Positions 27,695 to 36,591 of a stretch of DNA of 64,000 nt are shown here, in pieces (within the stretch, counting starts at the first letter, position 1; the number at the start of each line of letters is the position of its first letter). Source of the DNA: CAYJHC01 sp964369465 (GTDB lineage: Bacteria > Bacillota > Clostridia > Peptostreptococcales > Anaerovoracaceae); assembly GCA_964369465.1 (NCBI GenBank), contig CAYJEX010000007.1, positions 1 through 64,000 of the forward strand, written 5' to 3'. Under the pieces are notes generated by a model. It was not told the origin of the DNA. It searched no databases and saw only the letters and a list, made by a program, of their open reading frames with translations. The position numbers and the translations under genes were made by a program.

Positions 27695-28284
27695 TGGAAA
27701 GTAACTACTTAGAATTTATAAATACGTATTTTGAAAAGTACACCTTTTCTGAAAGATTAATGACTCATACCATAGGAACAGTTTCTTTAGGTGAAGAACT
27801 TGCTCATATATATGGAGAAAATATTACCCAAATCAGAATTGCATGTTTGTATCATGATTATGCTAAAGAATGGACAAATGAAAAACAAAATCAATATATT
27901 CTTTCTAACTCAATGTCTAGTGAACTGATTGATAATAGGAATATAGCACATGGTAAAATTGCAGCTCATTTTTTAGAAAAAAATTGGAGTGACGAATTAC
28001 CCAAAATAAAATTTTCACAGGAAGTTATTAACGCAATTTCATTTCATACTACTGGAAAATCAAATATGAAAATGAATGAAATGATTGTGTATGTTGCAGA
28101 TGCAATTGAACCAAATAGAAACTATTCTGGGGTTGAAGAACTAAGGGAAATTGCAAAAAAAGATTTACATAGAGCGTGTGGCTTGATAATAAATAATACG
28201 ATGAACAAATTGAAGACGAAAGGAATAGAACAAAGCGAAATTCATCATGATACAGTTGAGGGATTTAATTATTATTGTAAATAA
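27694..28284 (+). CDS. yqeK: YqeK-type HD-domain phosphohydrolase, GTG start
   Basis: The 196-residue HD-domain protein shows the metal ligands as H (MTHTIGT), HD (YHDYAKEW), H (AHGKIAAH), H (SFHTTGK) and D (YVADAIEPNRNY). That pattern is the YqeK family, which hydrolyses diadenosine tetraphosphate symmetrically. The start is GTG at 27694, overlapping the nadD stop (TAGTG). nadD-yqeK-rsfS is a widely conserved order, which strengthens the call. Confidence 0.92.
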   Translation: MESNYLEFINTYFEKYTFSERLMTHTIGTVSLGEELAHIYGENITQIRIACLYHDYAKEWTNEKQNQYILSNSMSSELIDNRNIAHGKIAAHFLEKNWSDELPKIKFSQEVINAISFHTTGKSNMKMNEMIVYVADAIEPNRNYSGVEELREIAKKDLHRACGLIINNTMNKLKTKGIEQSEIHHDTVEGFNYYCK

Positions 28285-28295
28285 AGGAGAAATCA

Positions 28296-28652
28296 ATGAA
28301 AAGTAAAGATATTGCATTGAAAATAGCAGAAAAATTAGATGAAAAATTAGCAAAAAATGTAACTATTATTGATATTAATGAGAAATCATCTATCGCTGAT
28401 TTTATGATTGTTTCTTCAGGCGGCTCAGTTAGACAAATTGATACTCTAAAAGACGAGGTAGAGAGAATAGTAGAAACGTCAGGAATGGGTATAAAAAGTA
28501 TAGAAGGAAAGAAAGAATCAGGATGGATTCTTTTAGATTGTGGAGATATAATTGTAAATCTGTTTACAGATGAAATGAGAGAAAAATATACAATTGAAAA
28601 AGTGTGGGGTGACTGCGAAACAATATTGATGGAGGAAAGAAATGTCGAGTAA
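28296..28652 (+). CDS. rsfS: Ribosome silencing factor RsfS
   Basis: The 118-residue protein has the family core VTIIDINEKSSIADFMIVSS, then GWILLDCGDIIVNLF and the C-terminal REKYTIEKVWGD. RsfS binds ribosomal protein uL14 and blocks joining of the subunits in poor conditions. AAAGGAGA precedes the ATG. The end overlaps leuS by 11 bp. Confidence 0.95.
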   Translation: MKSKDIALKIAEKLDEKLAKNVTIIDINEKSSIADFMIVSSGGSVRQIDTLKDEVERIVETSGMGIKSIEGKKESGWILLDCGDIIVNLFTDEMREKYTIEKVWGDCETILMEERNVE

Positions 28653-31122
28653 ATACGATTATAAAAACATAGAAAGTAAGTGGCAAACGTACTGGAAGGA
28701 AAATAATACTTTTAAAGTATCAGAAGACATGGACAAAGAAAAATACTATGTGTTAGAGATGTTTCCTTATCCGTCTGGGAAATTACATATGGGGCACGTT
28801 AGGAATTATTCTATTGGAGATGTAATTGCTAGATTTAAAACTATGAAAGGATATAATGTATTACATCCAATGGGATGGGATTCTTTTGGTTTGCCTGCTG
28901 AAAATGCTGCTATAAAGCATGGAATTCACCCTAATAAATGGACGTGGGAAAATATTACAGATATGAGAAGCCAATTGAGCGATTTAGGTCTTGCATATGA
29001 CTGGGAGAGGGAAATTGCCACGTGTCATCCGTACTATTATAAATGGATGCAGTGGATTTTTATCCAATTTTATAAAAATGGATTAGCATATAAAAAAGAA
29101 AATCCTGTTAATTTCTGTCCAGATTGCCAAACAGTTTTAGCAAATGAGCAAGTAGTAGATGGTGCTTGTGATAGATGTGGTAGTTTAGTTGGAAAGAAAG
29201 AACTTTCACAATGGTATTTTAAAATAACAGATTATGCAGATAGACTGTTAGAAAACTTAGATTGTCTGGAAGGATGGCCAACTAAAGTTAAGACTATGCA
29301 AAAGAATTGGATTGGAAAAAGTTCAGGTGCTGAAGTTACTTTTGAAATAGAAGGATTCAATAAAGGACTGGATGTTTTTACAACTAGACCGGATACTTTG
29401 TATGGAGTTACATATATGGTGTTAGCACCAGAGCATCCTTTTGTTAGAGAATTAGTAACTGGCACAGATAAAGAGAAAGAAGTGCTTGAATATACAGATA
29501 AAGTTCAACATATGAGTGATATAGAAAGAACGGCGACGAATAATGAGAAGACAGGTGTGTTTATTAATAAATACGCTATTAATCCTCTAAATAAAAAAAG
29601 AGTTCCTATTTATATTTCGGATTATGTATTAATGGGATATGGAACAGGTGCTATTATGGCGGTTCCAGCACATGATGAAAGAGACTTTGAGTTTGCAAAG
29701 ACGTTTGGGTTGGAAATAATACCAGTAGTAGATTCAAATGAACAAAATAATGATATGTATAACCTTGAAAAAGCATTTGCGGCAGAAGGGAAAATGATCA
29801 ATTCTGACATATTTACGGGAATGAATAATCAAGAAGCAAAAGAAAAAATAACCATCTACTTAGAAGAAAACAAGCTTGGAAAATCAACTACAAATTACAG
29901 ATTAAGGGATTGGTTAGTTTCACGCCAAAGATATTGGGGAACCCCTATACCAATGATAAATTGTCCAGATTGTGGATGGGTACCAGAAAAAGAGGAAAAT
30001 TTGCCGGTTATGTTGCCTACAGATGTTGAGTTTACAGGGAAAGGAGCTTCTCCACTTTCGACAAGCACTAGTTTTGAAAAAACAAAATGTCCTATCTGTG
30101 GAAAAGAAGCAAAAAGAGAATTGGATACGATGGATACATTTTTAGATTCATCTTGGTATTTCTTACGATACTGCGATCCACAAAACCAACAGGTTATTTT
30201 TGATAAAGAGAAAGTTAAATATTGGATGAATGTAGATCAATATATTGGCGGAGTAGAGCACGCTATATTACATTTGCTATATTCAAGATTTTTCCAAATG
30301 GCTCTTTTCGACTTAGGTTATCTATCTAATGAAGAACCATTCAAAAACTTACTCACACAAGGAATGGTAATTAAAGATGGAAAAAAAATGTCAAAATCAG
30401 TGGGAAATGTGGTCTCGCCCGCTGAAATAATCGAAAAGTATGGAGCAGATACTGCTAGACTATTTATTTTATTTGCATCACCTCCAGAAAAAGAGTTGGA
30501 CTGGTCAGATACTGGTGTAGAAGGTAGTTACAGGTTTTTAAATAGAGTATATAGATTAGTAAACGAATATATCGATAAGTATGGGCAGGAAAAATGTAAT
30601 AATGATTTTAAAATCACAACAAAAGAAGATAAAGAAATATTTTACGTGTTAAATACAACAATAAAAAAAGTCACGGAAGATGTAGGAGATAGGTTTAACT
30701 TTAATACAGCAATTAGTTCTATTATGGAACTTGTGAATGAAATCTACAAATATAAAGAAAATGATAAAATAAACATATCAATTTTAAAAAAAGCGATTTC
30801 AGATTTAGTTTTAATGTTAGCTCCATTCGCGCCACATTTAAGTGAAGAACTTTGGCAATTGCTGGGAGGAAAAGAATGTGTATATAGTCAAGAATGGCCA
30901 AAATATGATGAAAAAGCTTTGGTAAAAGATGAAGTTGAAATAGTAATGCAAATTAATGGAAAAGTAAAGGAGAAAATTCAAATTCCAAGTAATATTACGA
31001 AAGAAGAAATGGAAAGATTAGTTTTAGAAATGGAAAAAACAAAGGAATTGATTTTAGGAAAAGAGATTATCAAAATTGTTGCTGTGCCAAATAAACTAGT
31101 TAATATAGTCGTAAAAGAATAA
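28642..31122 (+). CDS. leuS: Leucyl-tRNA synthetase
   Basis: The 826-residue class I synthetase has the HIGH-type motif PSGKLHMGHVRNYSIGDV, a zinc-binding CPDCQTVLANEQ / CDRCG region, the editing domain (TTRPDTLYGVTYMVLAPEHP and GTGAIMAVPAHDERD) and a second zinc segment (CPICGKEAKRELDTMDTF). The catalytic KMSKSVGNVV and an anticodon-binding helical domain follow. GGAGG precedes the ATG at 28642. Length is normal for bacterial LeuRS. Confidence 0.97.
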   Translation: MSSKYDYKNIESKWQTYWKENNTFKVSEDMDKEKYYVLEMFPYPSGKLHMGHVRNYSIGDVIARFKTMKGYNVLHPMGWDSFGLPAENAAIKHGIHPNKWTWENITDMRSQLSDLGLAYDWEREIATCHPYYYKWMQWIFIQFYKNGLAYKKENPVNFCPDCQTVLANEQVVDGACDRCGSLVGKKELSQWYFKITDYADRLLENLDCLEGWPTKVKTMQKNWIGKSSGAEVTFEIEGFNKGLDVFTTRPDTLYGVTYMVLAPEHPFVRELVTGTDKEKEVLEYTDKVQHMSDIERTATNNEKTGVFINKYAINPLNKKRVPIYISDYVLMGYGTGAIMAVPAHDERDFEFAKTFGLEIIPVVDSNEQNNDMYNLEKAFAAEGKMINSDIFTGMNNQEAKEKITIYLEENKLGKSTTNYRLRDWLVSRQRYWGTPIPMINCPDCGWVPEKEENLPVMLPTDVEFTGKGASPLSTSTSFEKTKCPICGKEAKRELDTMDTFLDSSWYFLRYCDPQNQQVIFDKEKVKYWMNVDQYIGGVEHAILHLLYSRFFQMALFDLGYLSNEEPFKNLLTQGMVIKDGKKMSKSVGNVVSPAEIIEKYGADTARLFILFASPPEKELDWSDTGVEGSYRFLNRVYRLVNEYIDKYGQEKCNNDFKITTKEDKEIFYVLNTTIKKVTEDVGDRFNFNTAISSIMELVNEIYKYKENDKINISILKKAISDLVLMLAPFAPHLSEELWQLLGGKECVYSQEWPKYDEKALVKDEVEIVMQINGKVKEKIQIPSNITKEEMERLVLEMEKTKELILGKEIIKIVAVPNKLVNIVVKE

Positions 31123-31134
31123 TATAGAAGGAAT

Positions 31135-33006
31135 TTGTATATTAACAACATGAAAGAAACAAGAAGAGAAAAAAAACAAGACGAAAGTTATATTGATGGA
31201 AAGAAATCATCAAAGAAACCATTAGAAAAAGATAACAAAGGAGAAAAACTAGAAAAAAACATAAAAGTAAAACAGACAAAAGGTATCCCTAATGATGAAG
31301 ATACATGGAAAAACGTAAATGAAAAAAAATCTCCAGCTGTGAATCCAAGTAACTCAAAAGAGCTTAAGGTAATTCCTTTGGGTGGCTTAAAAGAAGTAGG
31401 CAAAAATATGACTGCATTTGAGTATGGAGATGATATTATTATTGTTGATTGTGGTCTGTCATTTCCAGAAGATGAAATGCTAGGGATTGATATTGTAATA
31501 CCTGATTTTGATTACATAATAAAAAATGCAAAGAAAATTAAAGGCCTTGTAATTACACATGGGCATGAAGATCATATTGGAGGAATTCCTTATCTGTTAA
31601 AAAAGATCAACATACCCATTTATGGCACAAGGCTTCCAATAGCCTTAGTAGAGGGCAAACTTGAAGAACATAAGATAAAAGGCAAAATGAATGTGATTAA
31701 AGCGGGGCAGACATTTAAACTGGGAGTATTTAAAATCACAACTATTAGAACAACACACTCTATTGCAGATTCATTAGCGCTTGCAATAGATACACCTTTA
31801 GGAACAGTATTCCATACAGGAGACTTTAAAATCGACCATACCCCTGTAGATGGTGAGCCAATTGATTTAGGAGCATTCGCAAAAATTGGACAACGTGGAG
31901 TGCTTTTAATGCTGGCAGATAGCACAAATGCTACTAGACCTGGATATACCTCCTCTGAAAAAGTGGTTGGTCAAGCACTGAAGGAAATATTTAGAGATAC
32001 AAATTCGAGAATAATCGTAGCTACTTTTTCTTCCAATGTTCATAGAATACAAAAAATAATTGACAATGCTGTTAAGTGTGGTAGAAAAGTTGCTTTTGCA
32101 GGTAGAAGTATGGTTAAAGTAGCAACTGTTGCCTCAGAACTAGGATATTTAAATTTTCCTAAAGGAACGATTCTAGATATGAATAGAGTGAACAATTTTC
32201 CAGATAATGAGCTTGTGATTATTACAACTGGAAGTCAAGGCGAACCAATGTCCGCGCTTGCTAGAATGGCAAGTAAAACGCACAAAGATGTTCAAATTCG
32301 AAAAGGCGATATTGTTGTTCTTTCATCAACTCCTGTACCAGGGAATGAGAAAACTGTATATAATGTCGTGAATAATTTGATTGAAAATGGTGCAAAAGTT
32401 ATATATTCTGATATTGCTGAAACACATGTATCGGGACATGCTTGTAGAGAAGAATTAAAAATAGTACATTCACTCATAAAACCAAAATATTTTATGCCTG
32501 TTCATGGAGAACAGATGCATCTTAAAAATCATCAAGAACTAGCAGTTGATCTTGGAATGAAAGAAGAAAACTCTTTTATTATGAATAATGGGGATATGCT
32601 CGTAATTGGAAAGAAAAAAGCCCAAATTGTAAAAGATGCTGTTAGCAACGAAACAATAATGGTAGATGGATTAGGAGTTGGAGATATTGGCTACGTTGTT
32701 TTAAAAGACAGGAAGCATCTCTCGGAATCGGGATTGATTACTGTAGTAGTTTCCTTGAGTGGCAAAACGGGGGAAGTTGTAGCAGGACCGGAAATAGTAT
32801 CTAGAGGTTTTGTTTATGTAAAAGAAAACGAGGACTTGATTAAAGAAGCGAAAAACGTTGCAATGTTATCCATTGAAAAATCAAGGGCAAATAATATAAA
32901 AGATTGGGCTACAATGAAGAACAATATAAGAGAGGATATGAGAAGATTTATATATGATAAAACAAAAAGAAGCCCAGTAATATTATCTATATTTATGGAA
33001 GTTTAA
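31135..33006 (+). CDS. rnjA: Ribonuclease J with Lys/Glu-rich N-terminal extension
   Basis: The product (about 618-623 residues) is a beta-CASP metallo-beta-lactamase RNase with 5'-3' exonuclease and endonuclease activity in mRNA decay. The catalytic part begins near residue 77 (LKVIPLGGLKEVGKNM) and contains THGHEDHIGGIPYLL, TTHSIADSLALAI, FHTGDFKID and the beta-CASP FSSNVHRIQKIID, then MPVHGEQMHL and HVSGHA. About 75 lysine- and glutamate-rich residues precede it, probably disordered. The start is uncertain: TTG at 31135 is close to AAGGA, while the ATG at 31150 is too far from it. It follows leuS by 12 bp. Confidence 0.94.
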   Translation: MYINNMKETRREKKQDESYIDGKKSSKKPLEKDNKGEKLEKNIKVKQTKGIPNDEDTWKNVNEKKSPAVNPSNSKELKVIPLGGLKEVGKNMTAFEYGDDIIIVDCGLSFPEDEMLGIDIVIPDFDYIIKNAKKIKGLVITHGHEDHIGGIPYLLKKINIPIYGTRLPIALVEGKLEEHKIKGKMNVIKAGQTFKLGVFKITTIRTTHSIADSLALAIDTPLGTVFHTGDFKIDHTPVDGEPIDLGAFAKIGQRGVLLMLADSTNATRPGYTSSEKVVGQALKEIFRDTNSRIIVATFSSNVHRIQKIIDNAVKCGRKVAFAGRSMVKVATVASELGYLNFPKGTILDMNRVNNFPDNELVIITTGSQGEPMSALARMASKTHKDVQIRKGDIVVLSSTPVPGNEKTVYNVVNNLIENGAKVIYSDIAETHVSGHACREELKIVHSLIKPKYFMPVHGEQMHLKNHQELAVDLGMKEENSFIMNNGDMLVIGKKKAQIVKDAVSNETIMVDGLGVGDIGYVVLKDRKHLSESGLITVVVSLSGKTGEVVAGPEIVSRGFVYVKENEDLIKEAKNVAMLSIEKSRANNIKDWATMKNNIREDMRRFIYDKTKRSPVILSIFMEV

Positions 33007-33040
33007 GTAAAAATTTTTGTATCTAGAAAAGGAGAAAAAA

Positions 33041-33370
33041 ATGAACGTATATGATGAAATTAATAATTTACAAAGAGCAATAAAAGAATCAGAAGAATAT
33101 AAACAATATATGGCAGTAAAGGCGAAAGTTGCAGAGAATGAAGAACTTAATGCAATGATAAAGGACTATCAAGGGAAACAAATGGAGCTTCAAATGAAAC
33201 AAGCAATGGGAGAATCTATTGAACAAGAAGCAATGAAGCTAATCCAGCCTTTATATGAAGTTATGATGAAAGACCCAGTTGCGGCAGAATATCTTCAGTG
33301 TGAAATGAGATTTGGGATGATGATGAATGACATATATAAATCTCTAGCAGATGTGGTGGCAGGCAAATAA
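33041..33370 (+). CDS. YlbF/YmcA-family protein (Com_YlbF)
   Basis: Start chosen at ATG 33041 because GGAG lies just before it; an earlier in-frame TTG overlaps that site. The 109-residue, all-helical protein has the YlbF pattern: an N-terminal helix (NLQRAIKESEEYKQYMAVK), ENEELNAMIKDYQGKQMELQ and the C-terminal DPVAAEYLQCEMRFGMMM. In B. subtilis YlbF (RicF) and YmcA (RicA) join RicT in a complex that directs RNase Y-dependent RNA maturation. A RicT homologue lies at 44734-45645. Whether this is RicF- or RicA-like cannot be decided by eye. Confidence 0.85.
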   Translation: MNVYDEINNLQRAIKESEEYKQYMAVKAKVAENEELNAMIKDYQGKQMELQMKQAMGESIEQEAMKLIQPLYEVMMKDPVAAEYLQCEMRFGMMMNDIYKSLADVVAGK

Positions 33371-34062
33371 TGGGAATGATAAAGTCTGGAGATGAACTTT
33401 TGAATATTTCAAAAACCGCAGCAATTGGAGATATTTGCTTTGAACATATTATAGAATATATATGCGAAGGTATGACGGAATTAGATGTAGCAAAAGAAAT
33501 TGAGACCACATTGTTAAAATTGGGTGCATCAAGTTTATCATTTCCTACAATTGTGGTTTCTGGTAAGAGAACATGTCTTCCGCATGGAGAACCTACAAGC
33601 AAAATAATTGAGAATGGAGATCTTCTTACGCTAGATTTTGGAGCAATCTATAAAGGTCAATGTGGAGATATGACAAGAACAATTGGAATAGGGTTTTTAG
33701 ATGACGAGCAAAAAAAAATATATGATATAGTATTAGAATCCCAAGAGAAAGCTTTGCGTGCATGTAAATCAGGCGCAATGTCTCAAGAAATTGATAGAAT
33801 AGCGAGAGGGACTATTGAAGATGAGGGATATGGCCAATACTTTGTTCATGGAACAGGGCATGGCGTTGGAACAAAAGTTCATGAGGAACCATATTTAAAT
33901 ACAAGAACCAACTTCAAATTAGAAGAAAACATGGCAATTACTATCGAACCAGGAATATATATACCAGATAAACTAGGTGTTAGAATCGAGGACTTGGCAA
34001 TAATAACTGATTTTGGTATAATTAACTTAGTTAAATCGCCAAAGAATCTAATAATAATATAA
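33370..34062 (+). CDS. M24 metallopeptidase, aminopeptidase P-like catalytic domain only
   Basis: The 230-residue product is the pita-bread catalytic domain of the M24 family. All metal ligands are visible: Asp in LTLDFGA, Asp in CGDMTRT, His in HGTGHGVG, Glu in TIEPGIY and Glu in VRIED. Motifs such as LPHGEPTSKIIENGD resemble Xaa-Pro peptidases (YqhT/PepP) rather than methionine aminopeptidase. Those proteins are about 350-360 residues with an N-terminal creatinase-like domain, which is missing here: the protein starts at GMIKSGDELLNI, the usual domain junction. The place before efp is where yqhT sits in Bacillus. It starts in the stop codon of the ylbF-like gene. Confidence 0.9.
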   Translation: MGMIKSGDELLNISKTAAIGDICFEHIIEYICEGMTELDVAKEIETTLLKLGASSLSFPTIVVSGKRTCLPHGEPTSKIIENGDLLTLDFGAIYKGQCGDMTRTIGIGFLDDEQKKIYDIVLESQEKALRACKSGAMSQEIDRIARGTIEDEGYGQYFVHGTGHGVGTKVHEEPYLNTRTNFKLEENMAITIEPGIYIPDKLGVRIEDLAIITDFGIINLVKSPKNLIII

Positions 34063-34075
34063 TAGGAGGCAGATG

Positions 34076-34636
34076 ATGATTTATGCAGGAGACTTTAGAA
34101 AAGGAATGACGTTTGAAATAAATGGGGAGCCTTGTGTTGTTGTTGATTTTCAACATGTAAAACCAGGAAAAGGTGCAGCTTTTGTGAGGACAAAATATAA
34201 GAATGTCTTAAATGGAGCTATTAGAGAAGAAGCTTTTAACCCTAATGATAAATTTCCAAAAGCACATATTGAAACAAAAGAGATGCAATATTTGTATTCT
34301 GATGGAGAATTATATTATTTTATGGATCAAGAGAGTTATGATCAAGTTCCTTTGATGTATGATCAAGTTGAAGATGCTTTGAAGTATCTAAGGGAAAATG
34401 ATATGGCTACAATAAAATTTTACAAAAATAGTGCGTTTCTTGTAGAAGCACCTAATTTTGTTAACCTTAAAGTAATTGAAACTGAACCTGGAATAAAAGG
34501 TGATACAGCGACGAATGTGACAAAAGCGGCCAAGGTTGAAACAGGTGCCGTCATTCAAGTTCCAATATTTATTGAAGAAGGAGAAATAATTCAAATAGAT
34601 ACGAGAACAGGCGATTATTTAAGTAGAGCAAAATAA
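34076..34636 (+). CDS. efp: Elongation factor P
   Basis: The 186-residue protein rescues ribosomes stalled at polyproline. Domain I begins MIYAGDFRKGMTFEINGEPC and includes the loop HVKPGKGAAFVRTKYKN, whose Lys tip is the usual modification site. The C-terminal OB domain has VEAPNFVNLKVIETEPGIKG, ATNVTKAAKVETGA and VPIFIEEGEIIQIDTRTGDY, the EF-P signature. Two ATGs are adjacent (34073 and 34076); the second has better spacing from AGGAGG (34063-34068). It follows the M24 peptidase gene closely. Confidence 0.96.
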   Translation: MIYAGDFRKGMTFEINGEPCVVVDFQHVKPGKGAAFVRTKYKNVLNGAIREEAFNPNDKFPKAHIETKEMQYLYSDGELYYFMDQESYDQVPLMYDQVEDALKYLRENDMATIKFYKNSAFLVEAPNFVNLKVIETEPGIKGDTATNVTKAAKVETGAVIQVPIFIEEGEIIQIDTRTGDYLSRAK

Positions 34637-34661
34637 TACAAATTATTCGAACGTAAATGCG

Positions 34662-34681
34662 AGGACGTAGAAATGCGTCCT
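34662..34681 (+). terminator. Short hairpin between efp and mltG
   Basis: A 6-bp stem AGGACG/CGTCCT with an 8-base loop lies 25 bp after the efp stop, followed only by a weak TTTAATGTATATTTT. It could be a weak terminator or an mRNA-processing structure. Confidence 0.4.
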
Positions 34682-34725
34682 TTAATGTATATTTTAAGTA
34701 CATTGATATTATTGAGAGGGGAAAA

Positions 34726-35802
34726 ATGGAAGAAAACAATAAAAAAATCAAGAAAACTAATAAGAAGAAAAAGATAATAATTATTGCGTTAGCCGCTTTT
34801 CTTATTGTGTCATTGTCTTCGTTAGGTTTTTTAACAATTATTGGACAAGCAAAAGATCATACATCTACAGAAATAATTAAAATTGTAGTTCCGGAAGGAG
34901 CAGGATCAAGTAGTATTGCTGTTATATTGGAGGAGGAAGGTGTAATTGATTCTTCTTTTGCATTTAAAATTTATGCAAAACTTAAATTTGCAGACAATAA
35001 AATGCAAGCAGGTACATATAATTTATCACCTTCAATGTCAATTGGAGTGATTATTGATAATCTTACGGCAGGTGTAACAGGAACAGGAGTTTTAGTCACA
35101 ATCCCTGAAGGATATACCTTAACTCAAATGGCTGAAGTTTTAGAGGAAAATGAAATAGTTTCAAAAGAAGAGTTTTTAGATGCGGCAGAAAATGGGTCAT
35201 ACGATTATGAGTTTATGAAATATCTTCCTGAGTCAGGAGCAAATAGACTAGAAGGATTTTTGTTCCCAGAGACGTATATGTTTCAACCAGGAACATCAGG
35301 TCATGTTGTAGTAGATACTATGCTTGCTCAGTTCGATACTATTCTTACAGATGAAGATTATGCTGAAATTGATAAAATGGGATATGATTTGTTGGAAATA
35401 ATAACTATTGCCTCTATTATTGAAAAAGAAACAGCTCTTGATTCAGATATTGGGAAAGTGTCAAGTGTTTTCCATAATAGAATAGATATTGGAATGTCAT
35501 TGGGAAGTTGTGCAACAGTAAATTATGCAACAGGTAAGGTTGGAGAAGGTGTAGAACCAACAGCTGTCGATTTACAAATCGATTCACCATATAATACAAG
35601 ACTTTATGAGGGAATTCCACCAGGACCAATATGTTCTCCAGGGAAAGCCTCGATTATTGGCGCAATATATCCAGAGGAAACAGATTATTTGTTCTTTGTA
35701 GTTAAAGAAGCAGGGTCAATGGAGAGCGTATTTACAACAAATATTGATGACCATAATGCGGCAGCAGATATATATTATGATTCTTTAGAGGCGGCAGAAT
35801 AA
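34726..35802 (+). CDS. mltG: Endolytic murein transglycosylase MltG (YceG-like)
   Basis: Start chosen at ATG 34726, after GAGGGG. The 358-residue protein has a lysine-rich cytoplasmic N terminus, one transmembrane helix (about residues 17-39: IIIIALAAFLIVSLSS) and an extracytoplasmic YceG domain. A LysM-like part (IPEGYTLTQMAEVLEEN) comes first. The catalytic region LEGFLFPETYMF, IASIIEKET (catalytic Glu), VFHNRI and SPYNTRLYEGIPPGPICSPG follows. It cuts nascent glycan strands near the synthase complex. It precedes trmR, matching the yrrL-yrrM order of Bacillus. Confidence 0.94.
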   Translation: MEENNKKIKKTNKKKKIIIIALAAFLIVSLSSLGFLTIIGQAKDHTSTEIIKIVVPEGAGSSSIAVILEEEGVIDSSFAFKIYAKLKFADNKMQAGTYNLSPSMSIGVIIDNLTAGVTGTGVLVTIPEGYTLTQMAEVLEENEIVSKEEFLDAAENGSYDYEFMKYLPESGANRLEGFLFPETYMFQPGTSGHVVVDTMLAQFDTILTDEDYAEIDKMGYDLLEIITIASIIEKETALDSDIGKVSSVFHNRIDIGMSLGSCATVNYATGKVGEGVEPTAVDLQIDSPYNTRLYEGIPPGPICSPGKASIIGAIYPEETDYLFFVVKEAGSMESVFTTNIDDHNAAADIYYDSLEAAE

Positions 35803-35840
35803 TAACTAATAAACTAATATTGAAAGGGAACTTCAATAGG

Positions 35841-36533
35841 ATGTACCATATTGATAAAGAAATAACAGAATACATTGAGTCTTTCGTAAATTCTCCAAAT
35901 AGAAATGTTGAAATGCTTAGAGATATGGGAGAGAAAAATCGAATTCCTATTATTATGAAAGATACTGAAAAATTTATTTCATGGGTTTTAAAGACACTTA
36001 AACCTCAAAACATTTTGGAAATTGGGACTGCTATAGGTTATTCAGCTATATATATGGCCGCAACATCTGAAGATGCAAATATCATTACTATTGAAAAAGA
36101 TCCACTAATGACTGAAAGAGCAAGGGAGAATATTTCCGCATTTTCTTTTGAAAATAGGATTAGAGTTATTGAAGGGGATGGAATAGAAAGTTTATTGCAA
36201 CTTCAAGAAAAATACAAATTAAATGAAATAGAAGGATTTGATCTTGTATTTATTGATGCAGCAAAGTCATATTATAGAGAATTTTGGGATATAGCGATTA
36301 CTATGACAAATGGTAATGCAGTTATTATTTGCGATAATATTTTGATGAGGGGAATGACAGCATCCGACAAATTTGATAAAAACAGAAAACATAAAACAAG
36401 TATAAGAAAAATGCGGGAATTCCTTTCATATATAAATGATATGGAAGATGTGACAACCTCAATACTTGCTATTGGAGATGGTGTTTCTATTAGCACGATA
36501 TTAAAAAACAAAAATAATAGTAATAATAAGTAA
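35841..36533 (+). CDS. trmR: O-methyltransferase, TrmR-like (tRNA 5-hydroxyuridine methyltransferase)
   Basis: Start chosen at ATG 35841 with AAAGGG about 11 bases upstream; an earlier in-frame TTG is less likely. The 230-residue protein is a class I SAM-dependent methyltransferase: ILEIGTAIGYSAIYMA (SAM loop), ITIEKDPLMTERAREN, and the metal-binding FDLVFIDAAKSYYREF with ICDNILMRG. In B. subtilis the homologue YrrM (TrmR) methylates 5-hydroxyuridine at tRNA position 34. The neighbours mltG and a U32 protein support this identity. Confidence 0.87.
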   Translation: MYHIDKEITEYIESFVNSPNRNVEMLRDMGEKNRIPIIMKDTEKFISWVLKTLKPQNILEIGTAIGYSAIYMAATSEDANIITIEKDPLMTERARENISAFSFENRIRVIEGDGIESLLQLQEKYKLNEIEGFDLVFIDAAKSYYREFWDIAITMTNGNAVIICDNILMRGMTASDKFDKNRKHKTSIRKMREFLSYINDMEDVTTSILAIGDGVSISTILKNKNNSNNK

Positions 36534-36591
36534 TTTTTAATCTAAATTAGATAAAAAACTATTATATTGTCCATAAAGTGTAGGAAAGGGA

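Noticed and set aside
34657..34725. N-terminal extension of MltG
   Set aside because: It begins inside a hairpin, and GAGGGG directly precedes the ATG at 34726.
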